Source: Amycolatopsis lurida (GTDB taxonomy: Bacteria > Actinomycetota > Actinomycetes > Mycobacteriales > Pseudonocardiaceae). From it: DNA of 64,000 bases. Below the pieces are notes generated by a model. The model was not told the origin of the DNA and ran no database searches. It worked only from the letters and a program-made list of their open reading frames with translations. This document shows, piece by piece, positions 24,817-34,200 of the stretch. The DNA is taken from positions 7,719,501-7,783,500 of the forward strand of contig NZ_FNTA01000004.1 in the NCBI RefSeq assembly GCF_900105055.1, read 5' to 3'. A program made the translations under genes and the position numbers. Numbering within the stretch: the stretch's first letter is position 1; each line of letters begins with the position of its first letter.

Positions 24817-26985
24817 GTGGAAGATGGTTCTCCACCCCGAAATACGAAAGCGACCCCAGGACCGGCGGACGTGACTGCCCCACTTCCGGACGGCGATGAG
24901 TTCCCCGTATCGCCGGACGCCCCGAAGAGAACTTCATCCTCCGCATCCCCGAAGCGGAAGAACACCGCGCCGACCCGTGCCACGCTGGCCCGCAAGTGGG
25001 CCTACCTGGTCACCGGTACGGCGTATCTTCCGTATACCCACGCCCAGATCGAAGAGCATTTCGCCGCTCTCCTGGACGAGGTCTTCGCGGCGGTGCTGAG
25101 TGAAGACGCCGAGCCCGCGCAGGCCTCCGAAGCCGGCGCGCGGCTCGTCGCGCTGAGGTGCGTCGGCCCGGACAGCCTCCGCCGCACGATGGAGGTCCTC
25201 GGCAAGGGACTCTTGCACGAACCGGAGTTGCGGAGCCTGAAGTCGCTCCCCGAACGGGTGTTGCAGGTGCTCGGCGCGCTCGCGGCCGGCTATGGCGAGG
25301 CGTTGCGCGAGAGCATCCAGACACAGCAGGAGGATCTGAGCCGCACCCTGGTCACGCTCGAACGCGAGACCCGGCGTGAACTGGCGCTGACCCAGGCACG
25401 TTTCGAGCAGCTTTTCACCGGTTCGGCCACCGGCGTGGCCGTCACCAGGGTCGACGGCCGCGTCCAGCGGGTGAACCCCGCGTTCGCCGAAATGCTGAAC
25501 CGGCCCGTGGCGGACCTGGTCGGGCTCAACTTCTACGACCTCTTGCACCCGGACGACGCCGAGGAACTGCGCGAGGGCTATCGGAAGCTGCTCGAAGGCG
25601 AGAGCCAGCGGCTCGAGCTGTCGCGAAGACTCGTGGCCGAGGACGAGGAACCGACGTGGGCGGCTTTCACCGGCGCCGTCATCCGCGACCCGGCCGGCGA
25701 GGCCCAGCAGCTGATCACCCTGGTCGCCGGCGACACGGACGTCTCGTTGCTGCAGCGGCAGCTGAGCCGTCAGGCCCTGCACGACCCGCTGACCGGCCTG
25801 CCGAACCGGCAGTGCTTCGGCACCCGGCTGGAACGGGCGCTGCGGCACGCCGACCCGTCGTTCGGCGTCACCGTCTACCACCTCGACCTGGACGGTTTCT
25901 CTCTGATCGCGGGCGGGCTCGGCCAGAAACAGAGCGACGACCTGCTGAAGAACGTCGCCGCGAAACTGCGGGCGGTCGTCGGCGGCGAGGACGCGCTCGT
26001 CGCCAGGATCGGTGGCGACGAATTCGGCATCCTCATCCAGAACACCGCCGCCAGCCCGGACGTCGCCACCGTCATCGGCATGATCAACCAGGAGCTCTCC
26101 GAACCGGTCTACCTCGAAAGCGGCAGCGGGGTGGCGGTCTCGGCCTGCATCGGCGTCGTGCACCGGCCACCGAGGGACATCGCGCCGAACGAGCTGCTGC
26201 GCGTCTCGGGTATGACACTGCGCCGGGCGCAGGCCAACGGCTACCGCCAGTGGGCGCTGTCCGACTCCGTGCTCGACACCAGGGAACGGCACGAGTTCGG
26301 CCTGGCCGTTTCCATGGCGGGCGCCTGGGAGACGGGCCAGATCGAGGTCGGCTTCCGGCCGCTGACGTGGCTGGCGGACAGCAGGCCGGCGGGTATCGAG
26401 GCGAGGCTCGCGTGGAACCACCCGCGCCACGGCCGGATCGGTCACGACACCTGCGTGCGCTTCGCCGACGAGACCGGTCTCATCGCGCCGCTGGGCGAAT
26501 GGCTCATCCGCGCCGCCTGCGAGGAGGCGGACGACAGGCTCCCGATGGTCGTGGGGCTGACCCCGCACCAGGCCGCGGACCCCGATCTCGTCGGGTCGGT
26601 GCGGAACATCCTGACCGCGACCGGAATCGGGCCGTCACGGCTGCGGCTCGGCTTCCCCGCCGGAGCCGTGCTCGCCGAACTCGGCGAGACCGTCGACAAC
26701 CTGCATCTCCTCGCCGAGATCGGGGTGGACGCGGAACTGCAGGACTTCGGCGCCGCCGGTGACGTCGTCTGTCTCGTCGACGTCCCCGTGCGGACGGTCC
26801 GGATCGCGCCCCGGCTGGCGGAGCGGCGGACGGAACCACTGGCGGAACGTTCGCTGCGGAATCTCATCGACACCGCGACCATGGCTGGCGCGACGGTGAT
26901 CGCCGACGGGATCGACTCCACCGGCGACGCCGGATGGTGGCGGACCGCCGGTGCCCACATCGGTGCCGGACGCTACTTCGGTTAG
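24817..26985 (+). CDS. PAS-GGDEF-EAL protein, diguanylate cyclase with degenerate EAL domain
   Basis: A 722-residue protein from GTG 24817; GTG 24871 (VTAPLPDGDEF) is an alternative. An alpha-helical N-terminal region of about 190 residues is followed by a PAS domain (about 195-310, starting RFEQLFTGSATGVAV). The GGDEF domain (about 325-490) has LHDPLTGLPNRQCF and an intact active-site RIGGDEFG near 399. The inhibitory RxxD site is absent (GGEDA). In the EAL half (about 495-722) the motif reads GIEARLAW, the DDFGxG loop reads QDFGAAG, and the EGVE-type segment reads IADGIDS, so key metal ligands are changed. The likely role is c-di-GMP synthesis, or binding without hydrolysis. Membrane segments are not seen, so it is cytosolic. 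Confidence 0.85.
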   Translation: MEDGSPPRNTKATPGPADVTAPLPDGDEFPVSPDAPKRTSSSASPKRKNTAPTRATLARKWAYLVTGTAYLPYTHAQIEEHFAALLDEVFAAVLSEDAEPAQASEAGARLVALRCVGPDSLRRTMEVLGKGLLHEPELRSLKSLPERVLQVLGALAAGYGEALRESIQTQQEDLSRTLVTLERETRRELALTQARFEQLFTGSATGVAVTRVDGRVQRVNPAFAEMLNRPVADLVGLNFYDLLHPDDAEELREGYRKLLEGESQRLELSRRLVAEDEEPTWAAFTGAVIRDPAGEAQQLITLVAGDTDVSLLQRQLSRQALHDPLTGLPNRQCFGTRLERALRHADPSFGVTVYHLDLDGFSLIAGGLGQKQSDDLLKNVAAKLRAVVGGEDALVARIGGDEFGILIQNTAASPDVATVIGMINQELSEPVYLESGSGVAVSACIGVVHRPPRDIAPNELLRVSGMTLRRAQANGYRQWALSDSVLDTRERHEFGLAVSMAGAWETGQIEVGFRPLTWLADSRPAGIEARLAWNHPRHGRIGHDTCVRFADETGLIAPLGEWLIRAACEEADDRLPMVVGLTPHQAADPDLVGSVRNILTATGIGPSRLRLGFPAGAVLAELGETVDNLHLLAEIGVDAELQDFGAAGDVVCLVDVPVRTVRIAPRLAERRTEPLAERSLRNLIDTATMAGATVIADGIDSTGDAGWWRTAGAHIGAGRYFG

Positions 26986-27084
26986 GCCGTTCTCGCGTGC
27001 TCAGAGACGTAACTCGCGTGATTGGAGCCGTAACTCGCGAGTTACGCCTTTGATCACGCGAGTTACGGGTTCGGTTAGGCCGTT
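26977..27084. repeat. nested palindromic element flanked by a 15-bp direct repeat
   Basis: Outer arms GTAACTCGCGTGAT (27009-27022) and ATCACGCGAGTTAC (27053-27066) enclose the perfect 16-bp palindrome GTAACTCGCGAGTTAC (27030-27045), with 7-base spacers each side. The block is bounded by exact copies of TTCGGTTAGGCCGTT at 26977-26991 and 27070-27084. The first copy contains the last two sense codons and the stop of the GGDEF/EAL gene. It has the look of a small inserted or duplicated palindromic element. Confidence 0.75.
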
Positions 27085-27181
27085 TGCCGTAGCGGAGCGC
27101 GCTAAGTTACCCGAGGGTTGACGTTCGCGGGCGGATTGGGCAACATCCCAGGTCCTCACCCCGCACCTCGGAGGCATGCAC

Positions 27182-28753
27182 ATGCAGTTAGGCCCGAGGC
27201 GTGGCGGGCGTTTCAACGCGCCCGTCGTCGTCTTGAGCCTGTTGCTGGTGATCGCGCTCGGCGCCTGGTGGGGCGTGGACTATCTGCGGGCCCGGTTGGC
27301 GGGCAACGGTTGTGACGCGCTGACGCCGGTCGAGATCACCGCGGCGCCCGACGTGGCGCCGGTGCTCACGCGACTCGCGAAGACCGTGCCGCAGGAAGAA
27401 TGCTTCAGTGTCAACGTGACCGCGCGCGAGTCGGCCGAGGTCGCCGATCTGCTCGGGACCACCGCTTCCGGCGGGCCCGACGTCTGGGTTCCCGAGTCGA
27501 GCACGATGTTGTCGCAGGCCAGGGACGCCGGGGCGTGGAACCTGCCGGAATCCGGTCAGTCGGTGGCGAATTCCCCGGTGGTGCTGGGACTTCCCGACGA
27601 AACCGCGCGGCGGTACGGCTGGCCGGGGAAGGCTCCGTCCTGGCAGGAGATCCTCGACGGCTCCCAGGTCGGGATCCCGGACCCGGCGCGCGATCCGCTC
27701 GGCGTCGCCACCCTGCTCGCCCTGCGGAAGCTGACCGAGAAGGAGCCCGATCCGGCCGCGGCCTTCACCGCCGTCATGCGAAAACTGAACCCCGCGTCGG
27801 GTCAGGCCCCGGCGACCGAACAAGCGGTACTCGCACGGAACCTGGTGGCCGCGTACCCCGGTGTCCCGGTGCAAGGGTTCGACTACCCGTATGTCGTGCT
27901 GCCCAAGGCATCCGAAGCGTCGAGGACGGCGGCGGAACGTTTTCTGCGGCTGCTGCTCGATCCGCTCGCCGGGAGCATCTTCGCCGACGAGGGATTCCGG
28001 GCCCCCAACGGTCAGTTCGCCGTGCCGCGGGCGCAGGACAGCCGGACCGATCCGGCGCCGCATCCGCCGGGGCCTCCGCCGGTGACGGACCTGTACGCCG
28101 CGCTCCAGGCTTGGGCGGGGACGAACCTGAGCGCCCGGGTCCAGGTGCTGCTCGACGTTTCCGGATCGATGGCCGCCGCCGTGCCGGGCACGGGGAAGAG
28201 CCGGATGGAGCTCACGCTGCAGGCCGCGACGCAGGGGCTCGGGCTCTTCAAACCCTCCACGGAGCTGGGGTTGTGGCTGTTCTCGACCAAATTGGACGGT
28301 GACAAGGACCATCGGGTCCTGTTGCCGATGAAGACGATCGCCGAGCAGAAGTCGTCGGGCGGGGTCGAGCGGCTTCAGGCCGTGCGGCCCAAAGCCGGCG
28401 GCGCGACCGGGCTCTACGATTCGATCCTCGCCGCCTACCAGAACGCCAGGCAGAACTGGAAACCCGGCCGGATCAACCTGGTCGTCGTCCTCACCGACGG
28501 GCGCAACGAGGACGGCGACACGATCGGGTTGCCGAGGCTTTCGGAGGAACTGGGTAAACTCCAGGACCCGAGGAAACCGTTGCCCGTCATCGGAATCGGC
28601 ATCGGGCCGGATATCGACGCCTCCGAACTGCGGCAGGTTTCCACCGCCACCGGCGGGGATTCGTTCACCACCCCCGATCCGAGGAAGATCTCGGACGTCT
28701 TCTACCAAGCGCTGAGCAAGATCATGTGCCAGCCGCCGACCTGCAAGAATTGA
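27182..28753 (+). CDS. membrane-anchored solute-binding-like protein fused to a VWA domain
   Basis: A 523-residue protein. ATG 27182 (MQLGPRRGGRF) is preferred because GGAGG at 27170-27174 is seven bases away; the ATG at 27176 is too close. One N-terminal hydrophobic segment (VVVLSLLLVIALGAWWGV) anchors or exports it. Residues about 35-300 resemble an extracellular solute-binding protein fold (PVEITAAPDVAPVLTRLA, GPDVWVPESSTML, SPVVLGLPDETARRYGW, PSWQEILDGSQVGIPDPARDP). From about 320 there is a von Willebrand A domain with complete MIDAS: DVSGSM, GGATGLYDS and LTDGRNEDGD. The Asp-Ser-Ser/Thr/Asp pattern predicts a bound divalent metal. It probably binds a partner at the cell surface. Confidence 0.8.
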   Translation: MQLGPRRGGRFNAPVVVLSLLLVIALGAWWGVDYLRARLAGNGCDALTPVEITAAPDVAPVLTRLAKTVPQEECFSVNVTARESAEVADLLGTTASGGPDVWVPESSTMLSQARDAGAWNLPESGQSVANSPVVLGLPDETARRYGWPGKAPSWQEILDGSQVGIPDPARDPLGVATLLALRKLTEKEPDPAAAFTAVMRKLNPASGQAPATEQAVLARNLVAAYPGVPVQGFDYPYVVLPKASEASRTAAERFLRLLLDPLAGSIFADEGFRAPNGQFAVPRAQDSRTDPAPHPPGPPPVTDLYAALQAWAGTNLSARVQVLLDVSGSMAAAVPGTGKSRMELTLQAATQGLGLFKPSTELGLWLFSTKLDGDKDHRVLLPMKTIAEQKSSGGVERLQAVRPKAGGATGLYDSILAAYQNARQNWKPGRINLVVVLTDGRNEDGDTIGLPRLSEELGKLQDPRKPLPVIGIGIGPDIDASELRQVSTATGGDSFTTPDPRKISDVFYQALSKIMCQPPTCKN

Positions 28754-28761
28754 GGCGACCC

Positions 28762-30507
28762 TTGGCTCTCCGGGGGAAAAGACCTTCGCCGGTCACGTCG
28801 GCCGCGTTCGCCGCCGGTGTGATCCCGTTCGTGCTGCACGCGTGGGCGGCACTACGCGGCAGCCTCGCGCAGGACGATTTCGTCATCACCTACCACGCCG
28901 CGAAGTCGGGGCCGTTCGACTTCGGCTACTTCTTCCAGGACTACCACGGTCATTTCGCGCCGGGCGGATTCCTGCTCGCCGACGTGCTGACCGCGTGGGC
29001 GCCGCTGAACTTCGCCGTGCTGATGGCACCGGTCCTGGTGATGCAGGCGGCGTCGTCCGTGCTGTTGTGGGCGGTACTGGTGCGCTGTTTCGGGCGCCGG
29101 TGGGGGATTCTCGTCCCGTTCGCGATGTTCACGACGTCGACCTTGCTGCTCGTCCCGACGTTGTGGTGGGCGTACGCCATCCAGATCGCGCCCGTGCTGC
29201 TGGCCGCCACCGCCGCCCTCCACGCGCACGTGCGGTATCTCGCCGACGGCGGGCGCTGGGCGATCGCCACCGTGGCTTGGACCGTGTTCGGGCTGGCCTT
29301 CTACGAAAAGGCCGTGTTCATCCCGGTGCTGATCGCCGGGATCACCGTGCTGCTCGGGATTTCCTTGCGCCGCCACCTCGTGCTGATGGGGGTCCTCGCC
29401 GCTGTCGTGGCGGGCTACGCCGTCGTTTTCCTGGCCTTGACCACGAGCCAGGTCGGGCAGGGCGGCGGTGCGGTCACCGTCGGCACGGTCGCGGACATGA
29501 CGGGCCGGATGCTCGGCGACACCCTGATCCCCGGACTCGTGGGCGGGCCTTGGTCGGGCCCGGGCCCCGGTGCGACGTTCGCCGCTTCGCCCGTGGCCGT
29601 GCGGATTCCGCTGCTGCTCCTGGCCGTCGTGGTGCTGGTCGCCGGGATCCGCGTGGGCGGGCTCCGGGCCAGGAAGGCGTGGCTGCTGCTGGGGCTGGTG
29701 TTCGTGGCGGACATCGGGCTTTCGGCGGCCACCCGGCTGACCGAGGTCGGCCCGGAACTGGGCAGCGATCCCCGCTACGTCGCCGACCTGGCGCTCGTCG
29801 TCGCGCTGTGCCTCGCTTTCGCCTTCCTGGAACCCAGACCGCTCGACCGGCCTTCGGATACTGTGCCATCCACGGCGAAACGTCCGGTCGCCCTGGCGTT
29901 GTGCCTTGCCCTGATCGCGAGCTCCGCCGTGGGATTCTCCCGGCTGGCGCCCGGGCTGCGGTTCGACCACTCCCGGGAGTTCCTCGCCAACGCGCGGGCC
30001 TCGATCGAACGGGAGCCCGATCTCGTCCTGTTCGACACGACGGTACCGAACGACGTGCTGCACGGCTGGTTCGGTGAAAACGCCCGCACGTCCAGGGTGG
30101 TCGGCCTGATCCCAGGCTTCCAGTTCGATCAGCCGACGAGCCAGATGTCCCTTTTGGACGATACGGGCACCGCGCGGACGATCACCGGGGTGGAGCCGGT
30201 TTCCCGTGGCGTTCCCGGCCCCGTGGCAGGCTGCGGGTACACCGTCGGGGAGCACCTGGTCCGCGTGCCGTTGGACACGCCCGTTCTCGGCCGCTACCTG
30301 CTGCGGATCGACTACTTCACCTCGGACGGCGGCGAGGGGTTCGTGGACCGCGACGGGACCCGCGTGCCGGTGTGGTTCCAACCCGGCCTGCACACCATGT
30401 ACCTGCCGATCGAGGGCTTGTTCGACAAGATCGGCTTTCAGTTGTCCGCGAAGGGGGCTCCCGTCTGTCTCGCGAAGGTCGACGTCGGCAAGCCGCTCAC
30501 TCAGTAG
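28762..30507 (+). CDS. polytopic membrane protein, possible GT-C type glycosyltransferase
   Basis: About 581 residues from TTG 28762, preceded by GAGGCG; a GTG at 28726 would overlap the previous gene by 28 bases and lacks a good site. Around ten hydrophobic helices are seen up to about residue 380, then an extracytoplasmic domain of about 190 residues ending in WFQPGLHTMYLPIEG and CLAKVDVG. The first loop contains SLAQDDFVITYHAA; an acidic pair in the first outer loop is typical of GT-C enzymes using lipid-linked sugars, but no specific family was recognised. It lies immediately after the VWA protein and overlaps the convergent methyltransferase gene by seven bases. A role in envelope glycan or teichoic-type assembly is an inference from context. 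Confidence 0.75.
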   Translation: MALRGKRPSPVTSAAFAAGVIPFVLHAWAALRGSLAQDDFVITYHAAKSGPFDFGYFFQDYHGHFAPGGFLLADVLTAWAPLNFAVLMAPVLVMQAASSVLLWAVLVRCFGRRWGILVPFAMFTTSTLLLVPTLWWAYAIQIAPVLLAATAALHAHVRYLADGGRWAIATVAWTVFGLAFYEKAVFIPVLIAGITVLLGISLRRHLVLMGVLAAVVAGYAVVFLALTTSQVGQGGGAVTVGTVADMTGRMLGDTLIPGLVGGPWSGPGPGATFAASPVAVRIPLLLLAVVVLVAGIRVGGLRARKAWLLLGLVFVADIGLSAATRLTEVGPELGSDPRYVADLALVVALCLAFAFLEPRPLDRPSDTVPSTAKRPVALALCLALIASSAVGFSRLAPGLRFDHSREFLANARASIEREPDLVLFDTTVPNDVLHGWFGENARTSRVVGLIPGFQFDQPTSQMSLLDDTGTARTITGVEPVSRGVPGPVAGCGYTVGEHLVRVPLDTPVLGRYLLRIDYFTSDGGEGFVDRDGTRVPVWFQPGLHTMYLPIEGLFDKIGFQLSAKGAPVCLAKVDVGKPLTQ

Positions 30508-31223
30508 GGGTCGTACGGGCTGTCGTGGCCGAAAACCCTCGCGACGGGCGCCAGCCGGAGCCGCAGCAGGATCTTGATCCCGACGTTGCGCAGGAACCAC
30601 GGCATCTGGGCGAGCACGCGCAGTCTGTCCTTGAACGACGGTGGGGAGAGCCGGAACCGCGCCAGCGACGTCGCGCGGTCGAGATAGGTGTAGCGCCGTC
30701 CGAAGAGGACCTTCGCGATCGTGCCGAGGGTGACGCCGATCGACGAAAAACAGTCGTGGACCAGGATTTCCCGGCCTTCGGTCAGGTTGGCCGACCAGCG
30801 CAGGTCGTCGGTGTAGGTCCAGTAGTCGTGTTTGCCGTCGATGTAGAGCAGCTGGATCGGACGGTCCCAGCTCGGCCGCAGCTTCGTGCTGTACTCCGCC
30901 ACGAGCTCCACGACGTCTTCGACGCCCGCCTTCCGCAAGTTCGCCTCGAACCGTTGGCGTGTCGGAGATCCGCCGAACAAGCGGCCGTCGACGAACGGGT
31001 CGACGGCGACCACCCGTGCGCCGACCGTGCGGGCGGCACTGGCGAGCACGATCGTCGAACGGCCCTGGTGGCTGCCGATTTCGACGATGAGGTCGCCCTT
31101 GTCCAGGCGGCACGCCGCGTTCCACAAGGACAGGCCCTGCTCCCGCGTCATCCAGCCCTTGACGGGTTCGGCGAGCGACCACGCATCTTCGAAACCGTCT
31201 GCCATAGGGCGCATAGTAGCCAC
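30501..31223 (-). CDS. class I SAM-dependent methyltransferase-like protein
   Basis: Up to 240 residues; possible starts are GTG 31223 (preceded by AGGCGGA), ATG 31214 and ATG 31205. Motif I is LIVEIGSHQGRST, motif II region VVAVDPFVDG, and the acidic LLYIDGKHDYWTYTDDLRW segment is typical of the Methyltransf_24/cephalosporin-hydroxylase-like group acting on sugars or lipids. The C-terminal 60 residues are basic and hydrophobic (QMPWFLRNVGIKILLRLRLAP) and may contact the membrane. The gene is divergent from the AftD gene with a 22-base gap and shares the motif at 31238-31253, so the two are likely coregulated. Confidence 0.8.
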   Translation of the reverse strand: MATMRPMADGFEDAWSLAEPVKGWMTREQGLSLWNAACRLDKGDLIVEIGSHQGRSTIVLASAARTVGARVVAVDPFVDGRLFGGSPTRQRFEANLRKAGVEDVVELVAEYSTKLRPSWDRPIQLLYIDGKHDYWTYTDDLRWSANLTEGREILVHDCFSSIGVTLGTIAKVLFGRRYTYLDRATSLARFRLSPPSFKDRLRVLAQMPWFLRNVGIKILLRLRLAPVARVFGHDSPYDPY

Positions 31224-31237
31224 GTTTCCGCCTAGTA

Positions 31238-31253
31238 TCTACCGGATGGTAAC
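31238..31253. promoter_or_regulatory. envelope-region 16-bp motif, copy 1
   Basis: TCTACCGGATGGTAAC overlaps the AftD start codon and lies 15 bases from the divergent methyltransferase start. TACC/GGTA arms match the other copies at 38479, 40174, 42791 and 44653. Confidence 0.4.
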
Positions 31254-34200
31254 CCCCGGGGCGCTTGTGAAACGGCCGAGCACGTGGATCGTGCTGGTGC
31301 TCACCGTGCTGTCCTTTGTGCAGCGTCCCGGCAGGACTACGTTCGACACGAAACTCGATCTCGCCGTGGATCCGCTCGCCTTCCTCGGCAGGGCGCTGCA
31401 CCTGTGGAATCCCCAGGCGACGGCGGGGGAGCTGCAGAACCAGGCGTACGGCTACCTCTTCCCGATGGGGCCGTTCTTCGCGCTGTGCCAGGCAGTCGGG
31501 ATCCCGGTGTGGATCGCGCAGCGGTTGTGGTGCGCGATCCTGCTCTCGGTCGCCTTCGGTGGCGCGCTGCTGGTGGCCCGCGCGCTGAAAATAGGGAACG
31601 AACGGACTCGGCTGATCGGAGCAGTCGGTTACGCCCTCGCGCCGAGGATGGTCACCGAAATCGGTTCGCTGTCGTCGGAAATGCTGCCCGCCGTCCTGCT
31701 GCCTTGGGTGCTGCTGCCGTTGATCCTCGCCGATCGCATCGGCTCACCGCGTCGTGCCGCCGGGTTGTCCGCGCTCGCCGTGCTGTGCATGGGCGGGATC
31801 AACGGCGCGATGGTCGTGATGGCGCTCGTGCTCCCGGGGTTGTGGTTGCTGACCCGGAAGTGGCGGAGCACGCACGTCACGCTGGTCATCTGGTGGTTCG
31901 TCTTCGTCGTCGGCGTGGTGCTGTGGTGGTTCCTGCCGCTGGTGCTGCTCGGCCAGTACAGCCTGCCGTTCCTCGACTACATCGAATCCGCGACCAACAC
32001 CACGGCGCCGATGTCGTTGTTCGAGGTGCTACGCGGCACGAACCAGTGGGTCGCCTACGTCGTGCAGGGCACGCCGTGGTGGCCGTCGGGCTGGGCGCTG
32101 ATCGACAACCCCGTGCTCATGGCGGCCACCGGGCTGGTGGCCGCGGTGGGACTGCTCGGCCTCGCGCGGCGGGGCCTGCCCGAACGGCGTTTCCTGGTGC
32201 TCGGCGTCCTGACCGGGCTGACGCTGCTGACCGTCGGCTATGTCGGGACGCTCGACAGCCCACTGGCGGAACCGGTGCGGCAGCTGCTCGACGGACCGCT
32301 CGCGCCGCTGCGGAACGTGCACAAATTCGAACCGGTGCTGCGGCTGCCGTTGATGCTGGCGTTCGTGCACGGCATCACGAGCGCCGCGCCCGCGCTCCGG
32401 CGGAATCTGCGTCCGGCGCTGGGTGCCTTGCTGGTGGTGGCGATGGCCGCGCCGGTATGGCTGCTGACGTTGCGGCCCGGGCCGGGCTGGGACGAAGTGC
32501 CGGGATATTGGTACGACGCGATGGGTCACGTCGCCAAGACCGACGCGACCGCACGTACGCTGCTGCTGCCCGCGACAGGCTTCGGTGAGTACGACTGGGG
32601 CCGCACGGTGGACGAACCGGCGCAGGCCATCGCGGACAGTCCGTGGGCGGTGCGCAACCAGGTCCCGTTGGGCTCGGAAGGCAACACCCGCCTGATGGAC
32701 TCCATTGACGCGGCATTGGCCGATGGCCGAGGGGATCCCGGGCTCGCGGCGCTGCTCGCGCGATCGGGGTACCGGTTCCTGGTGCTGCGCGGCGACATCG
32801 ACCGCGCCAAGGTCGGTGCTCCCGATTTCACGACGCTGCGCGCCGGGCTGGCCGGATCGCCGGGGATCGAGAAGTCCGCCCAGTTCGGGCCGCTGGAGAT
32901 CTTCGAGGTGAAACAGCCGGTGCCGCTCGTCACCGCGACATCCGCGAAGGACGTCCCGACGGTGAGCGGCGGTCCGGAGAACTTGCTGCCGCTGATGAAC
33001 TCCGGGCAACTCGACCCCGGCACGCCGACGGTGCTGACCGGGGACGGCGGTTCGCCGTCCGGGCCGAGACTGGTCACCGACGGGCTGCGTCGTGCCGAAC
33101 GCAACGTCGGCGGCGTGCGGGACAACCTGAGCCAGACCCTGACCGCCGGGGAATCCGCGCGGCAGCAACGAGCCGCGCTGGACGTCTTGCCGTTTCCCGG
33201 TGAGCAGCACCAGACCGTGGCCGCCTACCGGGGGATCCGTTCGGTCGACGCGTCGACGGCGGCTTCGTTCGCGGACGCGTTCGGCGGCTCGGACCCGAGC
33301 CATCAGCCGTTCGCCGCGCTGGACGGGGATCCGCGCACCGCTTGGCATTCGTCGAGTTTCACCGGTCCGATCGGCGAGTGGCTCGAAGTCGAACTCGATA
33401 CGCCGAGGCTGGTGAACTCGGTCGATCTCGCGATGGTCGACGACATCCGCGTCGGCTGGCCGCCGACCCGGATCCGGATCACCACCGACAACGGTTCCGT
33501 CGATCACCAGGTCGTCCGGGGTGCGGGAGCGCACACCTACCCGGCACCCGCGGGGGTGACCCGCAAGGTGCGGATCACGTTGCTGTCGCTCGTGGTGGGC
33601 AGACAGGACGGCAACGTCGGGATCTCGGAGCTGAAGATTCCCGGCGTCGACCCGCAACGCGCGCTCGAAGTCCCCGCCGATCTCGGTCCTGGCCCGGCGC
33701 CGGGCTTCGCGTTCACGCGGGGTGCGCAGCCGCGTTACGCGTGCGTGCCCGACGGCGGGCACATCCGCTGTGATGCCAACGCGGGTCGCGATGGTGAAGA
33801 GCCGGACGGCATCCGGCGGCTGTTCTCGACGACGTCGCCGAGCGCCTACGAGTTCGGCGGCACCGTGCTGCCCGCCGGCGGCGGCCGGTTCCCGGTGACC
33901 CTGCCCGGCGTGCAGGTGTCGGCGACTTCGCAACTGGGCGGGGATCCGTCGGCGAGCGGATTCGCCGCGGTGGACGGGAATCCCGCGACCACCTGGCTGC
34001 CCGACGTCACCGACCTGCGGCCGACGTTAACCCTGGACTGGGCGAAACCCCAGACGATCTCCGGGATCCGCGTCGCCGCCGACCCGGGCGCGCCCGCGCG
34101 GTTGGAACTGACCACACCGACGTCGAGCCGCTCCGTCGAACTCGACGCTTCCGGCGCGGCGACGTTCCCGCCCCTGGACACCTCGCAGCTGAAGATCGCG

